Source: Glycomyces salinus (lineage in GTDB: Bacteria > Actinomycetota > Actinomycetes > Mycobacteriales > Micromonosporaceae). From it: 64,000 bases of DNA. Shown one piece after another: positions 17,698 through 27,310 of the stretch. The translations under genes and the position numbers were made by a program. The notes under the pieces were generated by a model that was not told where the DNA came from, made no database searches, and saw nothing but the letters and a program-made list of their open reading frames with translations. Numbering within the stretch: position 1 is the stretch's first letter; each line of letters starts with the position of its first letter. The stretch spans positions 1 through 64,000 of the forward strand of contig NZ_JAELXW010000001.1 of NCBI RefSeq assembly GCF_016428645.1. Direction: 5' to 3'.

Positions 17698-20205
17698 TCA
17701 TCTGCGTTTTTTCGGGGTGAGGGTTATGAACGTGACCGAGTGGGGCTCGAACTCGTAGGTGAACTCGTTGCCCAGGTGTTTCACCTGTTCGGTCTCGGGT
17801 TGGAGGACCGGTTCCTCGCCGAGGATGTTGTCGCAGTCCGGGTCGCAGGCCAGGGTCGTGACCTCGGCCTTGTGGTGGAGCTTGTAGCCGTCGAGCTCGA
17901 CGTCGGTCGCCATCGCCCGGTCCTGGGCGTTGACCACCTTGAGGGTGACCTGTCCGGTCTCCTCGTCGCGGGTGACGACCTGGTAGAGCGGTTCGATCCG
18001 CTGCTCATCGACGAAGCTGAAGACCTGCTCGCCGTCGACGTAGCCGGTGATGGTGCGGCCGTCCACCTCCAGGCGCAGGTCGTAGGTGCGGCCGGCCTCG
18101 ATGACCGTGTCGTGGTTGAGCAGCGTCGACTTGCCGCCGCCCGCCGCCTTCTCCACCGCCGAGGTGGTGTTGCCCCAGCCTCCCAGGTTCCACCAGTAGT
18201 AGTTCTCGGAGTCCTCGGCGCCGAACATGATCAGGAAGCCCTCGTCGCCCTCGTTTTTGGTGGCCTCGAGCTCGAGCGTGTAGTTCGACCAGTCGGTCTC
18301 GCCCGCGGTCGAGCGCGCGTCCTCGACCAGGTCGGTCTGGTGGTAGGCGCCGTCGACGACCTCCCAGGTCCCGTTCGGCTCCCCGCCGGGCCCGGACGGG
18401 GACCAGGCGTCGGCGCCGTCGGAGAAGTCGTCCTCGAACAGGACCGAGCCGTCAGCGGCGGTCACCCGCACGTCGTCGTAGGCCGCCGCGGTGTTCCAGG
18501 TGGCCAGGCCGATGCCGCCGGCGATGTCGGGCGTCTCGACCGGAGCGGCGTCCAGGTCCGAGCCGAGGACCTGGTCTCCGGCGTTGGTGCTGAACAGCTG
18601 CTGGACCTCGTAGCTGGTCGAGCCCACGGTCTGGTGGTTGTCGAACCAGATCAGGTCGGGGGCCCAGTCGACGTAGTCGATGTTCGACAGCAGCGGCGCG
18701 TATGAGGCCAGCTCGACCACGTCGCCGTTGCGTTCGACGCCGGTCAGGTAGGACGCCTCGGCCAGCGCGTTCCACCAGGTGTTTGCCTGGGACGCGTACT
18801 CGCCGATGAAGACCTGCGGGCCCTCCCGGTCGTAGTCGTCGTAGCGGTCGTTGTTGGACAGGAACCACTCCGGCGAGTTGTAGTAGTGCTCGTCGACCAG
18901 GTCGGCCCCCTGCTCGCGGGCGAACTCCCACATATCGTCGAACAGCTGACCCTCGGAGGCGAAGCCGGAGTTCGAGACGATCTCGATGTCGGGGTGCGCC
19001 TCGCGGACCGCTTCGTGGAAGGCCGGGTAGTTCTCGAAGAACTGCGGGTCGGACTCCTCGTTGCCCAGGCCGATGTACTCCAGTCCGAACGGCTCGGGGT
19101 GGCCCATCTCGGCGCGCACCGCGCCCCATTCGGTGTCGGTGCCGCCGTTGGCGAACTCGATGAGGTCGAGCGTGTCGTCCACCCAGGTCTGGAGCTCGTC
19201 GGGGTCGGTGATGCGGTAGTCGTCGCCGCAGCCGGTCACGCCGACCGGCACGACCGGGAGCGCCTCGGCCCCGAGGTCCTCGGCGAACTGGAAGTACTCG
19301 AAGTAGCCCAGGCCGTAGGACTGGTTGTAGCCCCAGAAGTTGTGGTTGGTCGGGCGTTCCTCGACCGGGCCGACCGTGTCCTTCCAGTTGTAGGCGCGTT
19401 CGCGGTCGTCGCGGTCGAACGAGCCGGTGTTGACGATGCATCCGCCTGGGAAGCGCAGGAAGGACGGCTCCAGGTCGGCGATCATCTGTGCCAGGTCGGG
19501 GCGCAGGCCATTGTCGCGGCCCATGAAGGTCTCACGCGGGAACAGCGAGACCATGTCGAGGTCGGCCCGGGAGTCGGCGGTGACCGCGAGGCGGCCGTCG
19601 ACCGTGGACTCGGAGGCGTTCAGGACCGTCTCCAGCTTCATCCACTCGCCGCCGTGGGCGTTGACGGTGGCGGTGCCGCTCACCGGGTTCCCGTCGGCGT
19701 CGAGGAGCTGGACGGTGAGGTTGGCGTTCGCGTCCGCCCGGGCCCAGACGCTGAAGTCGTACGGCTCGCCGGCGACCACGTTGATGCCGGAGTTGTAGCC
19801 GCTGTTGACGATGGTGGTCCCGCCGGAGGCGGACAGGTAGTTGCGGTTGTCGGCGTTCAGGCCGTCCGAGTCGGTCACGGCGGCCTCGCCGTCGACGGTC
19901 CACGCGGTCAGGGCGTGGTAGGAGCCCTCGTCGGCGGGGGCGTACTCGAAGGAGCGGTTCTGGACGAGCTCGGCGTAGAGGCCGCCGTCGGCGGCGTGAT
20001 TGATGTCCTCGTAGAACAGTCCGTAGAGGCTGTCGGAAATCTCGGTGGCGTCTTCGAGGTCGACCTGGATGGACGCGTCGGCCCCGTGCGCGCCGGCCCC
20101 GGAGGCGGTGAGGGCGGTGGCGGCCAACGCGAGTACCGCGGCCGCGGACACGGTTCTGAGTCGGACGGGAGGAGACGACCCCTCCGGATCAATTGTTTTA
20201 ACCAT
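17698..20205 (-). CDS. Secreted alpha-L-arabinofuranosidase, GH51, with inserted concanavalin-like domain
   Basis: The 835-residue enzyme releases arabinose from arabinoxylan or arabinan outside the cell. A signal peptide (hydrophobic 19-36, likely cut near AGAHG-AD) is followed by the GH51 start YGLFYEDINHAADGG (61). A CBM4_9-like beta-sandwich lies at about 100-225 and the TIM barrel at 230-550, with acid/base Glu383 in GLGNEES and nucleophile Glu469 in FIGEYAS. A jelly-roll (GH16/DUF1080-like) domain at about 558-735 interrupts the enzyme before the C-terminal GH51 beta domain (740-835). The ATG lacks a Shine-Dalgarno but lies where a promoter predicts transcription to start, so the mRNA may be leaderless. 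Confidence 0.93.
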   Translation of the reverse strand: MVKTIDPEGSSPPVRLRTVSAAAVLALAATALTASGAGAHGADASIQVDLEDATEISDSLYGLFYEDINHAADGGLYAELVQNRSFEYAPADEGSYHALTAWTVDGEAAVTDSDGLNADNRNYLSASGGTTIVNSGYNSGINVVAGEPYDFSVWARADANANLTVQLLDADGNPVSGTATVNAHGGEWMKLETVLNASESTVDGRLAVTADSRADLDMVSLFPRETFMGRDNGLRPDLAQMIADLEPSFLRFPGGCIVNTGSFDRDDRERAYNWKDTVGPVEERPTNHNFWGYNQSYGLGYFEYFQFAEDLGAEALPVVPVGVTGCGDDYRITDPDELQTWVDDTLDLIEFANGGTDTEWGAVRAEMGHPEPFGLEYIGLGNEESDPQFFENYPAFHEAVREAHPDIEIVSNSGFASEGQLFDDMWEFAREQGADLVDEHYYNSPEWFLSNNDRYDDYDREGPQVFIGEYASQANTWWNALAEASYLTGVERNGDVVELASYAPLLSNIDYVDWAPDLIWFDNHQTVGSTSYEVQQLFSTNAGDQVLGSDLDAAPVETPDIAGGIGLATWNTAAAYDDVRVTAADGSVLFEDDFSDGADAWSPSGPGGEPNGTWEVVDGAYHQTDLVEDARSTAGETDWSNYTLELEATKNEGDEGFLIMFGAEDSENYYWWNLGGWGNTTSAVEKAAGGGKSTLLNHDTVIEAGRTYDLRLEVDGRTITGYVDGEQVFSFVDEQRIEPLYQVVTRDEETGQVTLKVVNAQDRAMATDVELDGYKLHHKAEVTTLACDPDCDNILGEEPVLQPETEQVKHLGNEFTYEFEPHSVTFITLTPKKRR

Positions 20206-20212
20206 TTGAATA

Positions 20213-20240
20213 TATTTACCGATACAGAACCGCCAGTCAA
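20213..20240 (-). promoter_or_regulatory. Sigma70-type promoter for the GH51 gene, predicting a leaderless mRNA
   Basis: On the minus strand TTGACT (20240-20235) and TAAATA (20218-20213) are separated by 16 bases. The expected transcription start, about 7 bases past the -10, falls at or next to the ATG at 20205, which has no Shine-Dalgarno. This AT-rich island contrasts with its surroundings. Confidence 0.65.
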
Positions 20241-20322
20241 GGCCATCCCGCTACCGGAACGATTCCGGAAATCCGCCCGTATCCGGACTGGCGGTCGTGC
20301 CGGGAGGCGGCCGACAAATACA

Positions 20323-21288
20323 ATGCGGCTCATGGCTCCTCGGATCTCCCCTGAAGACCGCGTACTCGGCTGCCTGATCGGGGGCGCCATCGGCGACGCC
20401 CTCGGCTACCAGGTCGAGTTCAAATCCTGGCCGCAGATCGTCGACGAGTGGGGACCGGACGGCGTGACCGGGTTGCGGCGCAACCAAGTCTCCGACGACA
20501 CCCAGATGACCCTGTTCACCGCCGAAGGGCTGCTCGAAGCCGTCGACGGCGACCGATTCGGCTCGGTCCGCCGCGCCTACCTGCGCTGGTACGTCACCCA
20601 GACCGAGCACATGCCCCCGATGGGCTCGACCGGACTCGCCGCCGAGACCTGGCTCTACATGCGGCGCGCCCCCGGAAACGCGTGCCTGACCGGCCTGGCC
20701 CAGGGCGGAGAGCCGGGCGTGAACCCCGACTCCAAGGGCTGCGGCACCGTCATGCGATCGGCCCCGTTCGGCCTGCTGGCCGACTCCCCCGCCAAGGCGT
20801 TCGAGCTGGCCCGCGACTGCTCGGCCATCACCCACGGGCACCGCACCGCCGGAGAGGCGGCCGGCGCCTTCGCGATGATGATCGCCGCTCTGGTGCGCGG
20901 CGAGACCCCCCAGAAGGCGGTCTCGGAGGCGATGCTGCACCTGCGCCGGAACCTGGACGCCTCTGAGACCCTCGACGCGCTCAGGCGGGCCTACGAACTG
21001 GCCGGGAACCTCCCGCCGGGCCCCAACTCGACCGAGCCGCTCGGCCAGGGCTGGGTCGCCGAGGAGGCCCTGGCGATCGCCGTCTACTGCTTCCTCGGCA
21101 CCGACAACGCACGGAGCGCGCTCATCGCGGCCGCCAGCCACGACGGCGACACCGACTCCACGGCCTCGATCGCGGGCAACCTCCTCGGCGCGGCCTACGG
21201 CCACGGCGCGCTCCCGGCCGAATGGGCCGCCGCCGTGGAGGGCCGCGAGACCATAGCGGGCCTGGCGGCGCGGATCGCCGCGGTCTAA
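20323..21288 (+). CDS. ADP-ribosylglycohydrolase family protein
   Basis: The 321-residue protein belongs to the ARH/DraG family, which removes ADP-ribose from proteins or small molecules using two Mg ions. It shows GCLIGGAIGDALGYQVEF near residue 16, the metal-ligand motif VSDDTQMTLFT near 56 and the second ligand set HDGDTDSTASIAGNLLGA near 265-290. The ATG at 20323 is used because of the upstream GGGAGG; an ATG at 20332 is the alternative. No ADP-ribosyltransferase is nearby, so the target is unknown. Its stop overlaps that of the convergent malic enzyme gene. Confidence 0.92.
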   Translation: MRLMAPRISPEDRVLGCLIGGAIGDALGYQVEFKSWPQIVDEWGPDGVTGLRRNQVSDDTQMTLFTAEGLLEAVDGDRFGSVRRAYLRWYVTQTEHMPPMGSTGLAAETWLYMRRAPGNACLTGLAQGGEPGVNPDSKGCGTVMRSAPFGLLADSPAKAFELARDCSAITHGHRTAGEAAGAFAMMIAALVRGETPQKAVSEAMLHLRRNLDASETLDALRRAYELAGNLPPGPNSTEPLGQGWVAEEALAIAVYCFLGTDNARSALIAAASHDGDTDSTASIAGNLLGAAYGHGALPAEWAAAVEGRETIAGLAARIAAV

Positions 21289-22421
21289 GCGGCCGCCTTG
21301 ACCGCCGCCGCCACCGCTTCGGCCACCCTCGGGTCCAGCGGGGAGGGGACGATGCGGTCGGGGGCCAGGTCGTCGCCCACGCAGTCGGCGATCGCCTCGG
21401 CCGCGACCAGCTTCATCTCCTCGGTGATGGCCGCGGCCCCGGCATCGAGCGCGCCGCGGAAGATCCCGGGGAAGGCCAGGACGTTGTTGATCTGGTTCGG
21501 GTAGTCGCTGCGACCGGTCGCCACGATCTCCGCGTGGTCGCGGGCGACAGCCGGATCGACCTCGGGATTCGGGTTGGCCATCGCGAAGATCATGGCCTCC
21601 TCGGACATGCCTTCGAGCGCTTCGGCCCCGATGGTCCCGCCTGAGACGCCGATCAGGAGGTCGGCGCCCTTGAGCGCGTCGGCGATGCCGCCGGTGCGCC
21701 CGAAGCGGTTGGTGGTCTTCGCGAGGTCGGCCTTCACCGGGTTGAGGTGGTCGCGGCCGGGGTGGATGATGCCGCGGGAGTCGCAGACGATCACGTCGGA
21801 GACGCCGGCTTGGAGCAGGATGCGGGTGATGGCGACGCCGGCCGCACCCGCTCCGGAGATCACGGCGGTGACGTCGGCGGGGCGGCGGCCCTGGAAGCGC
21901 AGCGCGCCGTGCATGGCGGCCAGGACGACCACGGCGGTGCCGTGCTGGTCGTCGTGGAAGACCGGGATGTCCAGCTCAGCTTTGAGGCGGGACTCGATCT
22001 CGAAGCAGCGGGGCGCCGAGATGTCCTCGAGGTTGATGCCGCCGAACGAGGGCGCAATGGCCTTGACGGCGGCGACGACCTCGTCGGGGTCGGTGACGTC
22101 GAGGCAGATCGGGACGGCGTCGACCCCGGCGAACCCGCGGAACAGGGCCGCCTTGCCCTCCATCACCGGCAGCGAGGCTGCCGGGCCGATGTCCCCCAGT
22201 CCGAGGACGGCGGTGCCATCGGTGACCACGGCGACCAGGTTCGAGCGCCAGGTGTAGTCGCGGGCCAGGGCCTGGTCGGCGGCGATGGCCTCGCAGACGC
22301 GCGCGACCCCGGGCGTGTAGGCGATCGAGAGGTCCTGGCGGCTGTCGAGGGGGACGGTGGCGGCGGTGCGCAGCTTCCCGCCGCGATGGGCGCGGAAGAC
22401 CGGATCCTGCAGGTCGAACAC
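21285..22421 (-). CDS. NAD(P)-dependent malic enzyme
   Basis: This enzyme decarboxylates malate to pyruvate while reducing NAD(P)+. With GTG at 22421 it has 378 residues, typical of short bacterial malic enzymes. It shows [17 protein letters not shown] near residue 32, the acid site [15 protein letters not shown] near 152 and a Rossmann [14 protein letters not shown] near 186. A TTG 13 codons upstream is possible but lacks family support. Upstream TTGTCA and TACATC spaced by 16 bases could drive a near-leaderless transcript. The TAG stop overlaps the convergent ADP-ribosylglycohydrolase stop by 4 bases. Confidence 0.94.
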   Translation of the reverse strand: MFDLQDPVFRAHRGGKLRTAATVPLDSRQDLSIAYTPGVARVCEAIAADQALARDYTWRSNLVAVVTDGTAVLGLGDIGPAASLPVMEGKAALFRGFAGVDAVPICLDVTDPDEVVAAVKAIAPSFGGINLEDISAPRCFEIESRLKAELDIPVFHDDQHGTAVVVLAAMHGALRFQGRRPADVTAVISGAGAAGVAITRILLQAGVSDVIVCDSRGIIHPGRDHLNPVKADLAKTTNRFGRTGGIADALKGADLLIGVSGGTIGAEALEGMSEEAMIFAMANPNPEVDPAVARDHAEIVATGRSDYPNQINNVLAFPGIFRGALDAGAAAITEEMKLVAAEAIADCVGDDLAPDRIVPSPLDPRVAEAVAAAVKAAA

Positions 22422-22768
22422 GATGATGTAAGCCCCATTGCTCAGATGACAAGTGCCCAATCGCCGAATCCGGGGGCGGTATCGCCCCGGCAGTTCGGGT
22501 GGCGAAAGAAGAGGGAAGCCCGGACCGTGTTCGGCCGACGAGCTTCGCGATAACCGGGGATTGCCCAGCTCGGATCAGTGTAGCTCAACGGTCACGAGAG
22601 GCCGGACGGCGGCGTCGGACCACGAGACTATTCGGGCGTCTTCGTCGCCTATGTCTTGACAGGACGACTACAAAATTTAACAATCCTTACAAATCAGGGC
22701 TTGTCCTGAGACATCCTGACAAGTCCACATCTGCACCCCCACCCCGACAACCGAAAGGCAGTCCCCCA
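22422..22768. other. Divergent regulatory region between malic enzyme and protease genes
   Basis: These 347 bases hold the malic enzyme upstream region, the protease promoter at 22656-22683 and a repeat-rich leader at about 22699-22723. The last 120 bases are noticeably AT-richer than the window average. Nothing coding was recognised. Confidence 0.6.
22656..22683 (+). promoter_or_regulatory. Promoter of the secreted protease gene
   Basis: A perfect TTGACA (22656-22661) is followed after 16 bases by TAACAA (22678-22683), a moderate -10. Transcription would start near 22690, giving a leader of about 80 bases that contains CTTGTC-N12-GACAAG (22700-22723) and TCCTGA direct repeats at 22704 and 22714, a possible operator. 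Confidence 0.6.
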
Positions 22769-23944
22769 ATGACTCCACGCAGATTCGTGGCCGCCGGCGC
22801 CGCGGCCGCACTCACCACCGCCGGACTCACCCTCGCCTCGGCCCCCGCCTCCGCAGAATCGGTGTCCTTCGAGGACGCGCGCGCCGACATCGCGGGGCAG
22901 GTCGACTCCGAGATGCTCGCGGCGATGATCGACGAGTTCGAAGTGAGCGCCTCGGAGGTCTACGACCGGCTCGCCACCGACACGATGGCCGCCGACATCG
23001 AGGACCTCGCCGAGCGCCAATTCGAGCAGGACTACGCCGGCACCTGGGTCAGCGAGACCGGAGACGACATCGTCGTCGCCGTCACCGACCCCGGGCTGGC
23101 CGACGACGTCGAGCGGCTCGGCGGCACCGCCCGGATCGTCGACTCGACGCTGGCCGACCTCGACGCCGACATGGCGCTGCTCGACGCCGCCGAGATCCCC
23201 GACGAGGTGTACGGCTGGAGCATCGACGTCGTCGACAACACCATCGCCGTCACCGCCGAGAGCCGCCGCGACGCCGTCGCGTTCGCCGGGTCCGCGGGCC
23301 TGTCGCCCGCCGACATCGACGTCGAGATCTCCTCGGATCGCCCCACCACCACCTACGAGAACCTCCGCGGCGGCGAGGCCTACTACATCCCCGCGATGGG
23401 CTACCGCTGCTCGATCGGGTTCTCGGTGTGGCGCCCGGGCAACGAGTCCGGTTTCGTCACCGCGGGGCACTGCGGGCACGCCGGACAGCACACCAACGCC
23501 AAGAACATCGCACTCGGCGTCTTCCAGGGATCGGTGTTCCCCGGGGGCGACTACGCCTACGTGGACACGAACTCCGAGTGGGCGGGACAAGCCTGGGTGA
23601 CCCGTTGGAACGGCACCGACGCGATCGTCCGCAACAGCAACGAGGCGCCGATCGGAGCCTGGGTGTGCCGTTCGGGCTCGACCTCCGGTTGGAACTGCGG
23701 CAGCGTCCAGGCCAAGGGCGTGACCGTGAACTACGCGGACGGGCCCGTGTACGGCATGACCCAGACGTCGGCGTGCGCCGACGGCGGTGACTCCGGCGGC
23801 CCGTTCATCACCGGCGGCGGGTCCGCCCAGGGCGTGACCTCGGGCGGGTCCGGTGGCTGCGGGCAGCCCGACCGGGCCACCACGTTCTTCTACCCGATCA
23901 ATCCGATTCTGGACGCCTACGACCTGACGCTGATCACGGCCTGA
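22769..23944 (+). CDS. Secreted S1-family serine protease with alpha-lytic-type propeptide (streptogrisin-like)
   Basis: The 391-residue preproprotein has a signal peptide (1-29, cleavage near SASA-ES) and a propeptide to about residue 203 resembling the alpha-lytic protease pro-domain, which acts as a folding chaperone. A chymotrypsin-fold protease follows. The triad is His234 in TAGHCGH, Asp261 in GGDYAYV and Ser342 in GGDSGGP. Cys pairs (214/235, 300/310, 336/364) fit the disulfides of streptogrisins. The ATG at 22769 follows AAAGG. A strong upstream promoter is visible. It is likely an extracellular nutrient-acquiring protease; the S1 pocket specificity was not determined. Confidence 0.95.
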   Translation: MTPRRFVAAGAAAALTTAGLTLASAPASAESVSFEDARADIAGQVDSEMLAAMIDEFEVSASEVYDRLATDTMAADIEDLAERQFEQDYAGTWVSETGDDIVVAVTDPGLADDVERLGGTARIVDSTLADLDADMALLDAAEIPDEVYGWSIDVVDNTIAVTAESRRDAVAFAGSAGLSPADIDVEISSDRPTTTYENLRGGEAYYIPAMGYRCSIGFSVWRPGNESGFVTAGHCGHAGQHTNAKNIALGVFQGSVFPGGDYAYVDTNSEWAGQAWVTRWNGTDAIVRNSNEAPIGAWVCRSGSTSGWNCGSVQAKGVTVNYADGPVYGMTQTSACADGGDSGGPFITGGGSAQGVTSGGSGGCGQPDRATTFFYPINPILDAYDLTLITA

Positions 23945-23951
23945 GCCTTCT

Positions 23952-23984
23952 GGCCGGGTGCCGTCGTGGCGGCGGCGCCCGGCC
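23952..23984. terminator. Terminator hairpin between the protease gene and ctaB
   Basis: GGCCGGGTGCCG (23952-23963) pairs with CGGCGCCCGGCC (23973-23984) at 11 of 12 positions, the exception being a possible G-U pair. It begins 8 bases after the protease stop and abuts the convergent ctaB stop, so it can serve both genes. Confidence 0.7.
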
Positions 23985-24973
23985 TACATCAGGAAGGAGT
24001 CGGCCGCCAGGGCCAGGAACAGCAACGTCAGGTAGCTGGTGGACCAGTGGAACAGGCGCATCGGCTTGGGGTCCTCGCCGCGGTTCACGCGGGCGAGCAG
24101 CTTGTGGCACTCCAGCACGAACAGGCCGCCGGTCACCAAGGCGACGGTCCCGTACAGCCAAGTGGCGCCGAGCGGGACGGCGACCAGGGAGACGGCCAGG
24201 GTGAGCCAGCCGTAGACGACCGACTCGACCGCGACGCGCTTGGCGGGGGCGACGGCCGGGAGCATCGGGATGCCGGCGGCGGCGTAGTCGTCCTTGAACT
24301 TCATCGCCAGGGCGTAGAAGTGCGGGGGCTGCCACAGGAACACCACGGCGAACAGCACCCAGGCCATCCACGACATGTGCCCGGTGACCGCGGCCCACCC
24401 GATGAGGACCGGCGCGGCTCCGCACGCCCCGCCCCAGACGGTGTTGTACGGGGTGGTGCGCTTGAGCCAGATCGTGTAGACCACGTCGTAGTAGAGGATC
24501 GCGCCGAAGGTGAGCGCGGCGGCCAGCGGACCGACCACGGCCCACATGCCGACCACGGCGATGGTGCCGATGATCAGCCCGAAGATCAGGGCGTTCTTCG
24601 GGGAGATCTCCTGCTTGGCCAGCGGACGCCGGGAAGTGCGGCGCATCAGCTGGTCGATGTCGCGGTCGATGTAGCAGTTGATGGCGTTGGCCGACCCGGC
24701 CGCGAGCGCGCCTCCGACGATCGTGGCGACCACGGCCGCCAGCGAGGGCAGGGCTTCGAATTCCTTTCGGGCCGCCACCAGCATGGCCGGGATGGTGGTG
24801 ATGAGGAGCAGCTCGACGATGCGGGGCTTGGTGAGCGAGACGTAGCCGCCGATGCGGGCGCCCAGGCTCGGACGCTCGGGAGCCTCGGCGCCGGGGGTGG
24901 GGACGGTGATTCGCGGTCGGGCGGCGGCGGTCGGGGGTTCGACCTCGCCGGCCGTGGTCGGGTGCTCGTTCAT
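23984..24973 (-). CDS. ctaB: Protoheme IX farnesyltransferase (heme O synthase)
   Basis: CtaB farnesylates heme B to heme O, the substrate of CtaA. The 329-residue product is a UbiA-superfamily membrane protein with about nine helices after a Pro/Thr-rich tail of some 50 residues. The first Asp-rich motif is [15 protein letters not shown] (about residues 105-120) and the second loop includes [18 protein letters not shown] (about 222-240). The start at 24973 was chosen as the family-like N-terminus; it lacks a clear Shine-Dalgarno. It is divergent from tkt, a common actinobacterial arrangement. Confidence 0.96.
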   Translation of the reverse strand: MNEHPTTAGEVEPPTAAARPRITVPTPGAEAPERPSLGARIGGYVSLTKPRIVELLLITTIPAMLVAARKEFEALPSLAAVVATIVGGALAAGSANAINCYIDRDIDQLMRRTSRRPLAKQEISPKNALIFGLIIGTIAVVGMWAVVGPLAAALTFGAILYYDVVYTIWLKRTTPYNTVWGGACGAAPVLIGWAAVTGHMSWMAWVLFAVVFLWQPPHFYALAMKFKDDYAAAGIPMLPAVAPAKRVAVESVVYGWLTLAVSLVAVPLGATWLYGTVALVTGGLFVLECHKLLARVNRGEDPKPMRLFHWSTSYLTLLFLALAADSFLM

Positions 24974-25188
24974 CACGCTGAAGACTACGGCGCGCGACCT
25001 GGGGCCCCGGTTTCGGGGCCAGTGCCTTGACCTGCGCCTTCGCAATGGGAGACTAGCTCGTGTGCGGGTTCACAGAAGCCGAGATTTCGCCCTCCGAGAG
25101 ACCGCGCATAAAGTTCAGCCCAGGTAGGTAGGGTCTGAAGGCAGACGCCTCCGGCCCGAAATACGAACGAATACCGAGGAGTAACGCA

Positions 25189-27270
25189 GTGGCACAGTTC
25201 GAGTGGACCGACCTCGACCAGAAGGCGGTCGACACCGCGCGGGTGCTGGCCGCCGACGCGGTCGAGAAGGCCGGCAACGGCCACCCTGGGACAGCCATGA
25301 GCCTGGCTCCGGTCGCCCACACCCTGTTCCAGAAGGTCATGCGGCACGACCCGAGCGAGCCGACCTGGGAGGGTCGCGACCGCTTCGTGCTGTCGGCCGG
25401 GCACTCGAGCCTGACGCTGTACGTGCAGCTCTACCTGGCCGGGTACGGGCTGGAGCTGGAGGACCTCCAGAATCTGCGCCAGTGGGGTTCGCTGACCCCC
25501 GGCCACCCCGAGCACGGGCACACCGCCGGAGTCGAGACCACCACCGGTCCGCTGGGCCAGGGCCTGGCCACGGCCGTGGGCATGGCGATGGCCGCCCGTC
25601 GCGAGCGCGGCCTGTTCGACCCCGAGGCCGCCGAGGGCGAGAGCCCGTTCGACCACCACATCTACGTGATCGCCTCCGACGGCGACATCGAAGAGGGCAT
25701 CACCCACGAGGCCTCGGCGATCGCCGGGCACCAGGAGCTGGGCAACCTCGTCCTGATCTACGACGACAACCAGATCTCGATCGAGGACGACACCGACGTG
25801 GCCCTGTCCGAGGACGTGGCGGCCCGCTACGAGGCCTACGGCTGGCACGTGCAGACCGTCGACTGGAAGGCCGGCGGCGAGTACCGCGAGGACCCGAAGG
25901 CGCTGTTCGAGGCGCTCGAGGCGGCGAAGGCCGACACCGGCCGGCCGAGCCTGATCCGGCTGAAGACCATCATCGGCTGGCCGGCCCCGAACAAGCAGAA
26001 CACCGGCGGGATCCACGGCTCCAAGCTCGGCGGCGAGGAACTGGCCGCCACCAAGGCGGTGCTGGGCTTCGACCCGTCCGAGTCCTTCGCCGTGGCCGAC
26101 GAGGTCATCGAGTACACCCGCGGCGCCATCGAGCGCGGCCAGAAGGCCCGCGCCGCCTGGCAGACCGGCTTCGAGGACTGGGCCGCGGCCAACGCCGACC
26201 GGAAGGCCCTGCACGACCGGCTGTGGGCCGGCGCTCTCCCCGACGGGTTCGAGGCGGCCTTCCCCGAGTTCGAGGCCTCCGAGAAGGGCGTCGCGACCCG
26301 CGCCGCCTCCGGCAAGGTCCTGAACGCCCTGGCCCCGGTCATGCCGGAGCTGTGGGGCGGCTCGGCCGACCTGGCCGGCTCGAACAACACCACGATGGAC
26401 GGCGAGCCGTCGTTCCTGCCCGAGCACCGCTCGACCAAGAAGTTCCCGGGCGGCAAGTACGGCCGCACCCTGCACTTCGGCATCCGCGAGCACACGATGG
26501 GCGCGATCCTCAACGGCATCAAGCTGCACGGGCCGACCCGCCCCTACGGCGGCACCTTCCTGGTGTTCTCGGACTACATGCGCGGCTCGGTGCGCCTGAG
26601 CGCGATCATGAAGCAGCCGGTGGTGTTCGTGTGGACGCACGACTCGATCGGCCTGGGCGAGGACGGCCCGACCCACCAGCCGGTCGAGCACCTGGCGGCC
26701 CTGCGCGCCATGCCGGGCCTGGACGTCATCCGCCCGGCCGACGCCAACGAGACCGCCGTGGTCTGGAAGACGCTGCTGGGCCGCACCGACCGACCCGCCG
26801 CCCTGGCGCTGACCCGCCAGGCCGTGCCCACCTGGGACCGCACCGAGTACGCCTCGGCCGAGCTGGCCGCCAAGGGCGCCTACGTCCTGGCCGACACCGA
26901 GGGCGCGCCCGACGTGATCCTCATCGGCACCGGCTCGGAGGTCCAGCTGGCCGTCGAGGCCGCCAAGACCCTCGCCGCCGAGGGTGTGAAGGCCCGCGTG
27001 GTCTCCATGCCGTCCCGCGAGTGGTTCGACGAGCAGGACGCCGCCTACCGGGAGTCGGTCCTGCCCGTCGGCGTCAAGGCCCGCGTCTCGGTCGAGGCCG
27101 GGATCGCGATGCCGTGGAACGACATCGTGGGTGACGCGGGAGTCAGCGTCTCCTTGGAACACTTCGGCGCCTCCGCGCCGTTCCAGAAGTTGTACGAGGA
27201 GTTCGGGATCACCGCCGAGGCCGTGGCCGACGCGGCCCGCTCGTCGATCAAGAAGGCACAGCAACAGTAG
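25189..27270 (+). CDS. tkt: Transketolase
   Basis: This thiamine-diphosphate enzyme exchanges two-carbon units in the non-oxidative pentose phosphate pathway. The 693-residue protein has [20 protein letters not shown] near residue 25, the TPP/Mg motif [19 protein letters not shown] near 163, and the pyrimidine-domain region [20 protein letters not shown] near 490. The GTG at 25189 follows GAGGAG by 7 bases. It is the first gene of a tkt-tal-pgi-zwf-opcA-pgl operon. A stem-loop GGCCCCG/CGGGGCC at 25003-25020 lies in the divergent region shared with ctaB. Confidence 0.98.
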   Translation: MAQFEWTDLDQKAVDTARVLAADAVEKAGNGHPGTAMSLAPVAHTLFQKVMRHDPSEPTWEGRDRFVLSAGHSSLTLYVQLYLAGYGLELEDLQNLRQWGSLTPGHPEHGHTAGVETTTGPLGQGLATAVGMAMAARRERGLFDPEAAEGESPFDHHIYVIASDGDIEEGITHEASAIAGHQELGNLVLIYDDNQISIEDDTDVALSEDVAARYEAYGWHVQTVDWKAGGEYREDPKALFEALEAAKADTGRPSLIRLKTIIGWPAPNKQNTGGIHGSKLGGEELAATKAVLGFDPSESFAVADEVIEYTRGAIERGQKARAAWQTGFEDWAAANADRKALHDRLWAGALPDGFEAAFPEFEASEKGVATRAASGKVLNALAPVMPELWGGSADLAGSNNTTMDGEPSFLPEHRSTKKFPGGKYGRTLHFGIREHTMGAILNGIKLHGPTRPYGGTFLVFSDYMRGSVRLSAIMKQPVVFVWTHDSIGLGEDGPTHQPVEHLAALRAMPGLDVIRPADANETAVVWKTLLGRTDRPAALALTRQAVPTWDRTEYASAELAAKGAYVLADTEGAPDVILIGTGSEVQLAVEAAKTLAAEGVKARVVSMPSREWFDEQDAAYRESVLPVGVKARVSVEAGIAMPWNDIVGDAGVSVSLEHFGASAPFQKLYEEFGITAEAVADAARSSIKKAQQQ

Positions 27271-27310
27271 ACATTGGCCACAGAGGACCATCTTCGGCTG
27301 GAGGAAACCA

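Noticed and set aside
18886-20322. Long upstream in-frame extension of the ADP-ribosylglycohydrolase gene
   Set aside because: It runs antisense through the GH51 gene; family similarity and a ribosome-binding site begin only at 20323.
25027-25056. TTGACC with a GACTAG as a tkt promoter
   Set aside because: The -10 is a poor match and the spacer is 18 bases; not strong enough to list.
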